Part shown: piece after piece, positions 35,420 through 44,793 of the stretch
Layout of the letters: every line of letters begins with the position of its first letter
Numbering within the stretch: position 1 is the stretch's first letter
Assembly: GCA_018261735.1 (NCBI GenBank)
Contig: JAGTRM010000004.1
Location: forward strand, 62,001-126,000
Length of the DNA stretch: 64,000 nucleotides
Direction of reading: 5' to 3'
From: Pseudomonadota bacterium
GTDB taxonomy: Bacteria; Pseudomonadota; Gammaproteobacteria; Burkholderiales; Chitinibacteraceae
The notes under the pieces: generated by a model
Databases searched by the model: none
Told to the model about the DNA's origin: nothing
Seen by the model: the letters and a program-made list of their open reading frames with translations, nothing else
Translations under genes and position numbers: made by a program

Positions 35420-37138
35420 ATGCTAGATCGACTTACCTCTTTGCTGACCCGGCATAAAGTGCCACTTGCCAGCGCCAAGGCCGCGCAGTCATGGTGGCGG
35501 CCGCTTGATGAGACTGATCCGGAAAATCAGCTGTTGAAGGTGGATCATGCCGTTTCTGATTTCTTGGTAGGCAAGCAGCCTCTTTCACTTGATATCCTGC
35601 AGTCTTTGTTATGGCTGGATAACGCGGTGCAACCAGCACTTGAGTCGATATGCTTCCAGTATGTTTCCAATCCGCGCATGCCAAGGGAAATCGAACAAAA
35701 GCTCTGGCGCTTGATTCATGGCTTTTCACAAAGAATGGTCGAAGCCTACGGTCGATATGTGCAGGCCGGCGGGGGTGAAAACAGCAATAACTCATTTGAT
35801 TCCGAAATGCCAAAAATCCTGGCTCGGTCATTGCGTTATCTTGCCATCCAGGCGAAATGGCATTATTTCCGGTTTGAAAAGGCTACCCCAAAGCTTTGGA
35901 AAATGGCCAATCAATATTATCGGCTTGCTGAAATTGAGAATTTCGATAGCAATCCTTTTACGCTCTATCCCAGTATTTCTGAACAAGTTACATCATGCGC
36001 GGATGAATATATCCAGATGCTGATGCTGGCCACGGTTTCCAACAATAATTTGACAGCCATGCAAATGGATAATTTGGATACCTGGCTCGAACGCTGGTCC
36101 AAGTTATTGCAATTGGACCGGAACTACCATAGTGAGCAACATCATTACCGTGTGTCCTTGCTTGGCTCAAACGGGCCACAAAAGATCGATACGACAATGA
36201 CTGGAGAGCTCTGTCGTTACTGGGGCGTCGGGGAATTGGTCCGCTGCATTCATGAAAAACTGGTCCAACTCGAAGGGGGAGCAACACCTCAAAGCCTTGA
36301 ATTGGGTGAAAAAATTCCGTCGGTGGGCGTGATTGAACTGCTCAAGCAACTCGATCAGTTCTGGACGATGAGCATGCGGCATAGCCAGATTCAGCGCATG
36401 GAACGGTTCAAGGTCAACAAATCAGTGCACGTGATCCATGGGCTTGATAGCTTGTGTACTCATATTCGTGAAGATAATAACCGCCATCGACAAGAATTTG
36501 GCACTGAAAAAAGTACCGGCAAGGCGGATTTTGATGAAGTCATGGATATGCGTCTTTATGGATTCGTATCTGATCGAACGCGGAGCAAACTGGCGCAAAA
36601 TCCCCATGCCTTGCAGGATAACAAGCAACAAGTCTGGCAGACATGGATTGTCGACAACGAAAGTGTGAGCGGTTTGGGGACGGTGCTGAATTCCAATACC
36701 AACGAGTGGGTCAAGCCCGGGCGTTTGATCGGTGTTCGGTTTGACGAAAAAGACAATTGGCGTGTGGGTGTTGTGCGCCGATTGAATCGACTCAATCATG
36801 ATGAGCTTTTCGCTGGTATTCAAATATTGGCAAATACGCCGGTTACGGTCACGATGCGCTCCGATGAGCTAGACCGGATGGAAGGCATTACGGTAACAGA
36901 CCCCGGGTTTCATGGCGGGATTGACTTGCCCAACGTGAAAATGGCGCTTTATTTGCCCCATAAAGTTGAAGGAGCAAACATCAATTCACTGATCATGCGT
37001 GCGGCGGACTATAGCCCCAATCGGGTTTGCCGGGTTCAAGCGCGTGACAAGGTGTTTTCCGTGAGTCTTGGCGTGGTGCTGGAAAAAGGGGTTGACTGGA
37101 CCTGGGTGACAGTCAATGTCCTGAACAAGGAAAAATGA
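35420..37138 (+). CDS. Large protein with C-terminal PilZ-like domain
   Basis: A 572-residue cytosolic protein. The first 400 or so residues are helical, without a domain I can name. The final ~150 residues look like a PilZ-related beta barrel (QTWIVDNESVSGLGTVLNSN, VKPGRLIGVRFDEKDNWRVG, VVRRLNRLNHDELFAGIQIL). The VDNESVSGLG element recalls the PilZ DxSxxG motif, but the upstream RxxxR of c-di-GMP binders is not clearly present, so ligand binding is doubtful. A/T content is higher than in neighbouring genes. Follows the SpoIIAA-like gene. Function unknown; the operon hints at a signalling pair. Confidence 0.7.
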   Translation: MLDRLTSLLTRHKVPLASAKAAQSWWRPLDETDPENQLLKVDHAVSDFLVGKQPLSLDILQSLLWLDNAVQPALESICFQYVSNPRMPREIEQKLWRLIHGFSQRMVEAYGRYVQAGGGENSNNSFDSEMPKILARSLRYLAIQAKWHYFRFEKATPKLWKMANQYYRLAEIENFDSNPFTLYPSISEQVTSCADEYIQMLMLATVSNNNLTAMQMDNLDTWLERWSKLLQLDRNYHSEQHHYRVSLLGSNGPQKIDTTMTGELCRYWGVGELVRCIHEKLVQLEGGATPQSLELGEKIPSVGVIELLKQLDQFWTMSMRHSQIQRMERFKVNKSVHVIHGLDSLCTHIREDNNRHRQEFGTEKSTGKADFDEVMDMRLYGFVSDRTRSKLAQNPHALQDNKQQVWQTWIVDNESVSGLGTVLNSNTNEWVKPGRLIGVRFDEKDNWRVGVVRRLNRLNHDELFAGIQILANTPVTVTMRSDELDRMEGITVTDPGFHGGIDLPNVKMALYLPHKVEGANINSLIMRAADYSPNRVCRVQARDKVFSVSLGVVLEKGVDWTWVTVNVLNKEK

Positions 37139-37185
37139 TTTTTCCGTGGAGTAAATGTTCGTTGAATCAATCGGTTGTGGATGTT

Positions 37186-37240
37186 CAGACCTGATCTGGA
37201 CATGCATTTTCGAGAGCGTGCAATGACCAGATCGGGCCTG
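37186..37240. repeat. Interrupted inverted repeat between the PilZ-like gene and rdgC
   Basis: CAGACCTGATCTGG (37186-37199) and CCAGATCGGGCCTG (37227-37240) pair over 14 positions with one mismatch and one wobble, loop 27. It sits in the convergent gap without a T run. It may be a weak terminator or a protein-binding site. Confidence 0.45.
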
Positions 37241-37255
37241 TATTTCTACCCCAGA

Positions 37256-38170
37256 CTAATTTCCTTGTTTGCTTTCTCCGCCGAGCGCTGCGAGCAGTGC
37301 CGGAAAGAAACGACGTAGTTCACCGACCAACAGTGCGAGCGATGAATCGAACAGCGCGGCTTGGTCAGAAGCATCTGCATCCTCCAATTCTTCCTGCACC
37401 ACATCGAGCATGGCCAGTCGCTTGATTTCCAGTTTGTCGGAAAGCAAGAAGGCTAGCCGATCCTCCCAGACCAAGCCAAGACGACTGACAAGTTTGCCGT
37501 TGACGAGGTTTTGGCGCACTTCGTCGGATTCCAGGTGTTGGCGGGTAAAGCGTGCGACCGCCCCATCATCACCCGGGAAACGCAATTCGCAATCCGCATC
37601 CAGCGTAAATGGCTCTGCGGCACCTTCTTGCAGCCATAGCGTCATTGCGGTTTGCGGGGATGTTTGGGTGTCTATCAATTGCGTCGGCAGGCTGCCCAAG
37701 GCCTCCCGCAGGACGGAAAGCAGGTTTTCTGTCTTGCTGGCAGAGCCCCCTTCAACCCAAATCCAGCCATTTTCCAAGTCGATCAGTGCACGTTGGCTGC
37801 GGCTCTTGGCAAATGCGCGTGGAATCAACTCTTCGGCAATGTGTTCACGGATTTCACGGATTTCACGCCGGCCGACACGGCGATTTTCATCCGCTTCGAT
37901 TTTTTGGATACGGTTGTCGGCTTGCTGATTGACTACTGCTGCAGGAAGCAGTTTTTCCTCGGTTTTAAGGCAGACCAGCACGGCATTCTGATAACTGGGC
38001 GCATAAAGGTCAGGCATGTGCGCTGCGGGAGGGATCCAGCCCTGAGAAAAAAGATCATGAGTGCTGCAGGGTACAAACGGCTTGCTTGCAAGGGCAGTAG
38101 CGATCTTTTCCTGGGTCAGGTTGTGATCTGCGGCGAGACGGTAGGATTGAATATTACGAAACCAGAGCAT
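37256..38170 (-). CDS. rdgC: Recombination-associated protein RdgC
   Basis: A 304-residue protein (E. coli 303) forming a ring around duplex DNA. Start is ATG 38170 because RdgC begins MLWFRNIQSYRL. Further signatures: KPFVPCSTHDLFSQGWIPP, EEKLLPAAVVNQ, REIREIREHIAEELIPRAFA, LREALGSLPTQLI, FTRQHLESDEVRQNLVNGKL and LVGELRRFFPALLAALGGE. It modulates RecA activity and is cytosolic. Convergent with the PilZ-like gene; 100 bp separate its start from the ATPase stop. Confidence 0.95.
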   Translation of the reverse strand: MLWFRNIQSYRLAADHNLTQEKIATALASKPFVPCSTHDLFSQGWIPPAAHMPDLYAPSYQNAVLVCLKTEEKLLPAAVVNQQADNRIQKIEADENRRVGRREIREIREHIAEELIPRAFAKSRSQRALIDLENGWIWVEGGSASKTENLLSVLREALGSLPTQLIDTQTSPQTAMTLWLQEGAAEPFTLDADCELRFPGDDGAVARFTRQHLESDEVRQNLVNGKLVSRLGLVWEDRLAFLLSDKLEIKRLAMLDVVQEELEDADASDQAALFDSSLALLVGELRRFFPALLAALGGESKQGN

Positions 38171-38271
38171 GACAAATCCATCGGGTGAGGGTGCGCAATT
38201 GTATATGCATGAGGGATTTGTTGGTGGTTCGCTCATCGATGAAATTTGCTGGCGCCGACAGAACCCACTGG

Positions 38272-40812
38272 TCAGGAACGGAATGTATCGATGACTTTTC
38301 CGCTCAGCACGGCACATATTCCTCCAGTCACGGCGCAGACCAGGGCCAAAAAATAGTGCCATGGTATCGGTGGGGCGAAGCCGAACAGCGGGGCGAGTAT
38401 CGGCTGGTAAATAATCAGCGCAATCAGTCCCAACGAGCCCGATGCTACGCCTGCAAACGTCCAGTTCACGGTGGCCCAGTGCAACCCGGGATCTCGATTC
38501 ACATAGACCAGACCTAAGTTGCCCAGTACCAATGCAAAAAAACCGAGTGTGCGGGCCTGTGCTTCTTCGGCGCCCGCCATTCCTGCAAACCAATATGCCA
38601 CCAAGGTGGCGCCGAGGATCGAAGCACCCTGTACCATACTGCGCAGCATGGTTTTGGAGCTGAACAGATGTTTGCCCCGAGGGCGCGGGGGCTCACGCAT
38701 CAGCTTGTCAGGAGCAGGCTCTGCTTCAAAGACGATGGAACAGGTCGGACTGATGACCAGTTCCAAAAAGGCGACATGTGCCGGTGTCAGCATCATTGGC
38801 AAACCAAAGAGCAAGGGCAGCATGGCGATGCCGATGATTGGCAGATGCGCGGCGATGGCATAGGTAACAGCTTTGACCAGGTTGTGGTAGATTCCGCGTC
38901 CCATGCGCATGGCATGGACGATGGCGGCAAAGTCGTCGGCTACCAGCACCAGATCGGCCGCTTCGCGGGCCACATCGGTACCGCGCTTACCCATGGCAAT
39001 GCCGATATGCGCTGCCTTCAATGCTGGCGCATCGTTGACGCCATCCCCGGTCATTGCCACCACATCTCCACAGCGTTTGAGTGCATTTACCAGCTGCAGC
39101 TTCTGCGCCGGCGCGATGCGGGCGAAGACATTGGCGGTACTGGCCCGCAGGATGAGTTCATCATCATCCATTTGTGCCAACTGGTTGCCTGTCAAGACAT
39201 CGTGAGCCGGGATGCCGGCTTCACTCGCAATGGCACGGGCGGTTGCCGGGTGATCGCCGGTAATCATTACGACGCGAACCCCGGCGGCATGACACTGCGC
39301 AATCGCTTGCGGTACTTCCGGCCGTAGGGGATCTGCAAGCCCAACCATGCCGACCAGTTCAAAACCAAAATCATGCTGGATATCGGGCCAAACTTCGGGT
39401 TGATGCCGGGCGCGGGCCACGGACAGTACGCGCAAGCCGCGTTTTGCCATGGTTTCTGCTTGAGCCAGCAGGGCTGTAGTTTCATCTGGCGGCAGATGAC
39501 AAAGATCAGCGACGGCTTCCGGTGCCCCTTTGCAGGCAACCGGGCAATGACTGAATCCGGGAGCCTGCCAAAGATGGCTCATGGCCAGCATCTCCGGCGA
39601 GAGTTCATACTCCCGGGAAAGTGTCCAGTCATTGTGCAGGTGCTCGGTGCCGGAAAGGTGTACTTGCCCAAGCTGATGAATCGCCAGTTCCATGGGATCC
39701 AGCGGTTCCAGTTCACTGGCCAGGACGCCATACTCGACCAGTTCATGAAAAGCTTCCGGCAAGGACGATTTGCTCGATTCATCCACATCAAGCAATGCAT
39801 CGCCGACAGCCAGCATGCGTACCGCCATGCGGTTGCAGGTGAGTGTTCCTGTCTTGTCAACGCACAGTACCCGTGTTTCACCCAGGGTCTCGATCGCAGA
39901 AAGTCGCCGAGTCAGCACGCCATAAACCGCGATTCGGCGTGCACCCAGGGCCATGAATACTGTGAGAATGACCGCAAACTCTTGTGGCAACAGGCTCATT
40001 GCCAGCATGATTCCGGCTAAGAATCCTTCTATCCACTGGCCGCGAAGCAGGCCCATCAGCAGCAATACCGTGAAACACACGGCACCGCCCAACAAGGTAA
40101 AGCCCCGGATGAAACGCCGGGTTTCTTGCTGCAACGGGGAGGGCGCATCCTCCAGCGCTGAGAGACTGGCGCCAATCTGGCCCAACTGGGTATGCGCACC
40201 GATGGCACTGATTCGCAGGATGCCCTGGCCGCGTACGACCACCGTCCCGGCACAAAGGTCTGCACGGGTGCGTGGAACAGCCGTCGGTAAGACAAACTTT
40301 GAGACTGGCAACGATTCGCCGGTGAGCATCGATTCATCTACTGCCAGTTCGTGCGCGGAAAGCAACATGCCGTCGGCTGGACAGCGTTCGCCTTCACCCA
40401 CTTGCACCACATCTCCGGGAACCAGCTGTTCTGCGGGAATACGCTGCCAGAGGTCATTCCGCAACACTTGTGCATAAGGCGCAGCCAGATCCTTCAGCGC
40501 TGCCAGCGCCTTGGCTGTCCGGTGTGACTGCAGGGAGGTCACGACCACGATGATCAGCACAAAGCCCATCAACAGTATGGCTTCGTGGATGTCGCCGAGC
40601 AGCATGTAGAGACTGCCGGCCGCAATCAATAGTAGAAACATCGGTTCGGTCAATGTCTCCCGCAACACAACAAGCAATGGATGTGATTGCGGTGCATTCA
40701 GCCGGTTCGGACCCCATTGTGTCTGCCGTATGGCTGCCTCGGCAGTGGTGAGTCCAATGAAATGATCAGCATTTGTATTCACGGGGGGATTGTCAAGATG
40801 GATCAGATTCAA
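38272..40812 (-). CDS. P-type cation-transporting ATPase
   Basis: An 846-residue P-type ATPase. The actuator motif is TGES (164-167), the phosphorylation site D319 (CVDKTGTLT), the hinge TGDGVNDAPALKAAHIGIAM. About ten membrane spans can be seen (two pairs before and after the catalytic loops, then six at the C-terminus). The M4 motif reads SLLPQEF, where Ca2+ pumps have PEGLP, and M6 reads FLELVISPTCSIVFE; so it is P2-like but the transported ion cannot be assigned. It stands alone between rdgC and hsp20. Calcium, magnesium or another cation are all possible. Confidence 0.9.
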   Translation of the reverse strand: MNLIHLDNPPVNTNADHFIGLTTAEAAIRQTQWGPNRLNAPQSHPLLVVLRETLTEPMFLLLIAAGSLYMLLGDIHEAILLMGFVLIIVVVTSLQSHRTAKALAALKDLAAPYAQVLRNDLWQRIPAEQLVPGDVVQVGEGERCPADGMLLSAHELAVDESMLTGESLPVSKFVLPTAVPRTRADLCAGTVVVRGQGILRISAIGAHTQLGQIGASLSALEDAPSPLQQETRRFIRGFTLLGGAVCFTVLLLMGLLRGQWIEGFLAGIMLAMSLLPQEFAVILTVFMALGARRIAVYGVLTRRLSAIETLGETRVLCVDKTGTLTCNRMAVRMLAVGDALLDVDESSKSSLPEAFHELVEYGVLASELEPLDPMELAIHQLGQVHLSGTEHLHNDWTLSREYELSPEMLAMSHLWQAPGFSHCPVACKGAPEAVADLCHLPPDETTALLAQAETMAKRGLRVLSVARARHQPEVWPDIQHDFGFELVGMVGLADPLRPEVPQAIAQCHAAGVRVVMITGDHPATARAIASEAGIPAHDVLTGNQLAQMDDDELILRASTANVFARIAPAQKLQLVNALKRCGDVVAMTGDGVNDAPALKAAHIGIAMGKRGTDVAREAADLVLVADDFAAIVHAMRMGRGIYHNLVKAVTYAIAAHLPIIGIAMLPLLFGLPMMLTPAHVAFLELVISPTCSIVFEAEPAPDKLMREPPRPRGKHLFSSKTMLRSMVQGASILGATLVAYWFAGMAGAEEAQARTLGFFALVLGNLGLVYVNRDPGLHWATVNWTFAGVASGSLGLIALIIYQPILAPLFGFAPPIPWHYFLALVCAVTGGICAVLSGKVIDTFRS

Positions 40813-41071
40813 GAATAGACCACGGCACCTTGGCGATCAGGCATCGTCGCATTTGCATAAGATCCAGCGTACAACCGGCCTGAGCTGGATGTGGTGAGTG
40901 TCTCTGTTTGGTTCGGGGCAGTTACGGTGCGCTGTTGCGCAAATCAGGCACCGCAGCGGGTGAAAAGCAAACCGTTACCCTGGATTTGTTTGAAATAATT
41001 CAAGTAGATAAATAAAGCGCTTGTCCTAAACTGGTGATAAGGGGGGTGAGACAGGATTCAAGGAGGTTATC
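40813..41071. other. Intergenic region between the P-type ATPase gene and hsp20
   Basis: A divergent 259-bp interval. It becomes A/T-rich near 40988-41015 (TTTGAAATAATTCAAG), a likely promoter area, but neither a convincing sigma-70 pair nor a heat-shock (sigma-32) promoter could be defined. The ribosome site of hsp20 (CAAGGAGG) is at its end. Confidence 0.5.
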
Positions 41072-41509
41072 ATGGCCAATATTATTAGACGCAACCTGGA
41101 TACTTTGCTGGATGATCCATTGCGTAGTGTGGATGATCTTTTCCGGGGTTTCTTTGTTCGGCCTATCGAGTATGAAGGTGGACCGAGGATCAGCCTGGAT
41201 GTGAGGGAGGATGACAAAGCCTATACCGTGCATGCTGATTTGCCAGGCGTAAAAAAGGAAAACATTGATGTGCAGGTAGAAGGCAATGTGGTGCGCATTT
41301 CCGCTGAAAACCGACAGGAGCGGGAAGAAAAGCAGGGGGAAAAGGTGATCCGTTCCGAGCGTTATATAGGACGGGTGTCGCGCAGCTTCACTTTGGGGGT
41401 TGATGTCGACGAGAGCGCGGCGACCGCCAAGTTCGAGAATGGTGTGCTTGAGTTAACCTTGCCGAAGAAGCCTGTGCCTGATCAGCGGCGCAAGCTGACG
41501 ATTGAGTAG
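41072..41509 (+). CDS. Small heat-shock protein, Hsp20/alpha-crystallin family
   Basis: A 145-residue chaperone. Short N-terminal arm, then an alpha-crystallin domain (about 45-140: ISLDVREDDKAYTVHADLPG, VKKENIDVQVEGNVVRISAE, RYIGRVSRSFTLGVDVDES, KFENGVLELTLPKK). It would hold unfolding proteins under stress as large oligomers. Strong AAGGAGG site precedes ATG 41072; a strong terminator follows. Confidence 0.95.
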   Translation: MANIIRRNLDTLLDDPLRSVDDLFRGFFVRPIEYEGGPRISLDVREDDKAYTVHADLPGVKKENIDVQVEGNVVRISAENRQEREEKQGEKVIRSERYIGRVSRSFTLGVDVDESAATAKFENGVLELTLPKKPVPDQRRKLTIE

Positions 41510-41556
41510 GCAAGCGTCAACAGAACCTGAGTAGTCGTGTTGAAGCTATGGGATTG

Positions 41557-41588
41557 AACGCCGCAAGTGCGCTTGCGGCGTTTTTTTT
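41557..41588 (+). terminator. Rho-independent terminator after hsp20
   Basis: An 11-bp stem (AACGCCGCAAG, CTTGCGGCGTT) with loop TGCG and a run of eight T residues. Confidence 0.96.
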
Positions 41589-41688
41589 ATCTTGTGCGGT
41601 AAGACAATAAAGGTGGTTGAGTCGATTTCTTACAGCGATGCATCCGGCGTCGTTATACTGATAAAAATGAGTAAGGGAACGCGACAGA

Positions 41689-44037
41689 ATGGCAGAGTTG
41701 GGTAATGGAAGATTTCGTCTGGAACGCAATCTGGGGCAGGGAGCCCAAGGCACAGTCTACCTTGCTGTGGATACGCGTCTGGATCGCAAGGTCGCCATCA
41801 AAATGTTGCGGGCAGGCGAACAACCTTCGGAGTTGACCGAGGCACGTTTGATCAGCAAGTTGCAGCATCCCAATATTGTTGCCCTGCATGATGTGTTCAT
41901 TGAGAGCGGGCGAACGGGCCTGGTGTTTGAGTATGTCGAAGGAGAGACCCTGACCGCGATGCTTCACCGGGATGGGGCGCTAACTCCGGTGCGGGCGGCG
42001 GAGTTGATGCTGGGTGTGCTGGATGGTTTGAGCTACGCGCATTCGCAAGGTGTCATTCACCGCGACATCAAGCCACAGAACATCATGATCGACCGTAGCG
42101 GGCGTGCTCGTATCATGGATTTTGGCGTGGCAACGCGGCAGGCTGGCCAAATAGGAATGAGCGGTACCGTGGGCTATATGGCCCCGGAGATGATCAAGAA
42201 TTTACCCGTAGATGCACAAGCGGATGTTTTTGCCGCAGGCATGACGCTATACCAGATGCTTACCGGCATTTTGCCTGTCGAGGCGGGATCGCTTTTTGCG
42301 ACTTTGAATCGGGCCGTGAACGCACCAATTGCATTGCCATCGTCGATTCGTCCAGGCATTGATGAAAAGCTGGATCATCTGGTGATGGTAGCCTTGTTTA
42401 AAGATCCCCAAGAGCGCTACGCCAATGCGGGTGCAATGCACGCAGCATTGTTGTCCTGGTCGGAATCGGGAAAAGAGACCGGGCCGGAAACCGCAGGATC
42501 CGGACGGCATAGCACGCTCGACTTCCTGTTGCGCCGGATGAGCTATACCGCTGATTTTCCTGCATTGTCGCAGACCATCAGTGCCATCAACCGAATCAAC
42601 AATTCAGATTCGGAACGATTGCAAAACCTTTCCGATGCCATTCTTAAAGATTTTTCACTGACCAATAAACTGTTGCGAATTGTCAATTCAGCAACATATG
42701 GCCAATTTGGTGGTGCCATCAGTACGATTTCCCGAGCCATTGTCATTCTTGGCTTCGACAATATTCGCAGCATGGCGATCACATTGCTCCTGTTTGAACA
42801 TATGCGCGACAAGGCTCAGGCGGAGAAATTGCGCGAAGTCTCGCTTAAAAGTTTTTTCGGAGGGCTTTTGGCCAGTGCCATTGGTAAAAAAAGTGGTTGG
42901 CGCGATGTCGAAGAAGCGCAAATTTGCGGCATGTTTCATTTCCTGGGCAAGTTGTTGACGCTTTACTACTTTCATGAGGAAAGCCAGGAAATCGCCAAAC
43001 GGGTTGAACAAACCGCCGAAAATGAAAATATGGCGGCACAAGCCATACTGGGAATCGGCTTCCGCGAGCTGGCAATTGGTGTGGCGGGCAACTGGAATTT
43101 CCCGGAGCGCATCGTCGGCAGCATGCGTGAAATGCCGGATGGCGTGATCAAGGCGCCTCAAAATCAAACAGAGCGCTTGCGACTGTTTGCCAATCTTGCC
43201 GGCGAATTGATCCCCGTCGTCGAGAAAACGCCCACTGACGCGCAGAAGCACCTGTCAAAAGTGATATTACGTTTTGGCAAAGTACTCGGCTGGTCCGAGC
43301 GAGAGTTTCAAAATTGCTTGCAGGATGCTTCTGCGCAGTATCTGAATTATTTGTCCATCTTGGGCGTGCAGCAGCGAGGCAGCCATTTCTGCAAGCAAAT
43401 ACGTAAAACGGTTGCCCATGGTGACGTTGAACATGGGAATGAGTTGGCTAGAGAAGACGCGCTGGAAGATGCCTTGCAGGCGGCCGAGGTCTCCGCTGAA
43501 GAATCTGCTCCGTTGAATTCGTCCGCCATTCTCTCCGCCGGGGTGCAAGACATTACCAATACCCTGGTCAGTGGTTTTAGCCTCAATGATTTATTGAGGA
43601 TGATTCTGGAAACCATGTTTCGCGGAATAGGGTTCAACCATGTGCTATTTTGTACGCGCGATCTCAAACAGCCGCGCATGATGGCTCGTTTTGGTTTCGG
43701 CCCGGACATTCAGAAAATAATTTCCGGATTCAGTTTTGATACCCGCCAGACCAGTGACGTGTTCCAGCTGGCCTTGGCGCGCAATGCCGATATTTTGATT
43801 GAAGATATAGATGCCGAATTGATTCAAAACCGCATCCCTGCATGGTTCAGGAGTACCGTACCGGCCAAGACCTTTATTATTTTCCCTGTGGTTCTCGATA
43901 AAAAACCCATTGGCATTTTTTACGGAGACCGTACGGATGCGCATAGTCTAAAGATACCGGCTGACCAGCTTAACTTGCTGAAAACATTAAGAAATCAGGC
44001 AATTCTTGCGATTAGGCAAAAACAACTTGAAGGATAA
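41689..44037 (+). CDS. Fusion of Ser/Thr protein kinase, HDOD and GAF domains
   Basis: A 782-residue cytosolic protein. Residues 8-265 are a Hanks-type kinase with all key residues: GQGAQGTV loop, Lys38 (VAIK), Asp126 (HRDIKPQN), Asp144 (DFG) and APE. Residues about 285-480 are HDOD (FPALSQTISAINRINNS, ILKDFSLTNKLLRIVNSATY, ISRAIVILGFDNIRSMAI). The end (about 620-775) is GAF (ILETMFRGIGFNHVLFCTRD, FIIFPVVLDKKPIGIFYGD). The kinase likely senses through GAF and acts on unknown substrates; HDOD proteins regulate signalling. A TATACT lies about 30 bp before the start. Terminator downstream. Confidence 0.93.
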   Translation: MAELGNGRFRLERNLGQGAQGTVYLAVDTRLDRKVAIKMLRAGEQPSELTEARLISKLQHPNIVALHDVFIESGRTGLVFEYVEGETLTAMLHRDGALTPVRAAELMLGVLDGLSYAHSQGVIHRDIKPQNIMIDRSGRARIMDFGVATRQAGQIGMSGTVGYMAPEMIKNLPVDAQADVFAAGMTLYQMLTGILPVEAGSLFATLNRAVNAPIALPSSIRPGIDEKLDHLVMVALFKDPQERYANAGAMHAALLSWSESGKETGPETAGSGRHSTLDFLLRRMSYTADFPALSQTISAINRINNSDSERLQNLSDAILKDFSLTNKLLRIVNSATYGQFGGAISTISRAIVILGFDNIRSMAITLLLFEHMRDKAQAEKLREVSLKSFFGGLLASAIGKKSGWRDVEEAQICGMFHFLGKLLTLYYFHEESQEIAKRVEQTAENENMAAQAILGIGFRELAIGVAGNWNFPERIVGSMREMPDGVIKAPQNQTERLRLFANLAGELIPVVEKTPTDAQKHLSKVILRFGKVLGWSEREFQNCLQDASAQYLNYLSILGVQQRGSHFCKQIRKTVAHGDVEHGNELAREDALEDALQAAEVSAEESAPLNSSAILSAGVQDITNTLVSGFSLNDLLRMILETMFRGIGFNHVLFCTRDLKQPRMMARFGFGPDIQKIISGFSFDTRQTSDVFQLALARNADILIEDIDAELIQNRIPAWFRSTVPAKTFIIFPVVLDKKPIGIFYGDRTDAHSLKIPADQLNLLKTLRNQAILAIRQKQLEG

Positions 44038-44057
44038 AAGGTTTCATTGTTGTTTTT

Positions 44058-44079
44058 GTTGTGCGACGCACAACTTTTT
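44058..44079 (+). terminator. Rho-independent terminator after the kinase fusion gene
   Basis: A 7-bp stem (GTTGTGC, GCACAAC), loop GAC, followed by TTTTT. Confidence 0.8.
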
Positions 44080-44148
44080 CCTTGACTTCCGTGGTTTCCT
44101 GATCAAAAATCAAGTTATATTGCAATGCACAAACCACGGAGACCTGAC

Positions 44149-44697
44149 ATGACTACCCCGCAACAGCAGTTTTCTGAACTCAGTCAAGCCAACCTGGAAA
44201 AAACCATCAGGCTGACCAATATTGCCATTTCCGGTGCAGAGCGCCTTTTCAATCTGCAACTTGAGATCGCACGTGATCTGCTGGCTGAGAATGCCGCGAC
44301 TGCCAAATCGCTGGCGGCAGTAAAGAATGTGCAGGATTTGGTCGAGTTGCAAAAAACGCTTTCGCAACCTTCCGTGACTAAAACCATGGCGGTGGCTCGC
44401 ACCGTGTATGAAACAGCCAGCGCCACTCAGAATGAGCTCAACAAGCTGGTGGAAGAACAGCTGATCGATTTCAACAAAAACCTGCTTGCTTCGCTTGATA
44501 CCGCGATTGCCCAAGTCCCTGCAAGCTCGGCTGCCATGTCCGTAATCAAGAATGCGGTGGAAAGTGCAACCAACGCTTATGGCACGGTTACCAAGACAAC
44601 CCAACGCATCGCCAGCGAATTGGCCGAAGCAACAGTGACCGCTGTTGAAACGTCCGGTAAAGCTGCAACCAAGTCTACAACGCGAAAATCGTCCTGA
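44149..44697 (+). CDS. phaP: Phasin-family protein
   Basis: A 182-residue helical, amphipathic protein with start ATG 44149 and GGAG upstream. Phasin signatures: LEKTIRLTNIAISGAERLFN, LQLEIARDLLAENAATAKSL, VKNVQDLVELQKTLSQPSV, and an Ala/Lys-rich C-terminus (TSGKAATKSTTRKSS) that may bind DNA or granules. Phasins coat polyhydroxyalkanoate granules. No PHA synthase genes lie in the window. Own terminator downstream. Confidence 0.9.
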   Translation: MTTPQQQFSELSQANLEKTIRLTNIAISGAERLFNLQLEIARDLLAENAATAKSLAAVKNVQDLVELQKTLSQPSVTKTMAVARTVYETASATQNELNKLVEEQLIDFNKNLLASLDTAIAQVPASSAAMSVIKNAVESATNAYGTVTKTTQRIASELAEATVTAVETSGKAATKSTTRKSS

Positions 44698-44709
44698 TTT
44701 GTCCGATTT

Positions 44710-44751
44710 AGGCATAAAAAAACCCTGTTAAATCAGGGTTTTTTTATGCCT
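44710..44751. terminator. Bidirectional terminator between the phasin gene and its convergent neighbour
   Basis: An 18-bp perfect inverted repeat (AGGCATAAAAAAACCCTG, CAGGGTTTTTTTATGCCT), loop of six, with A/T tracts inside the arms. Confidence 0.96.
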
Positions 44752-44793
44752 GAAAAGGTTGTTTTGTACTGGTTCAAAAGCATGACTCGGTTG

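Noticed and set aside
40985-41060. A heat-shock (sigma-32) promoter before hsp20
   Set aside because: No CTTGAAA / CCCCAT pair with proper spacing could be found, although the region is A/T-rich.
44082-44121. TTGACT and TATATT upstream of the phasin gene as a promoter pair
   Set aside because: Spacing is 28 bases, far from the 16-18 required.
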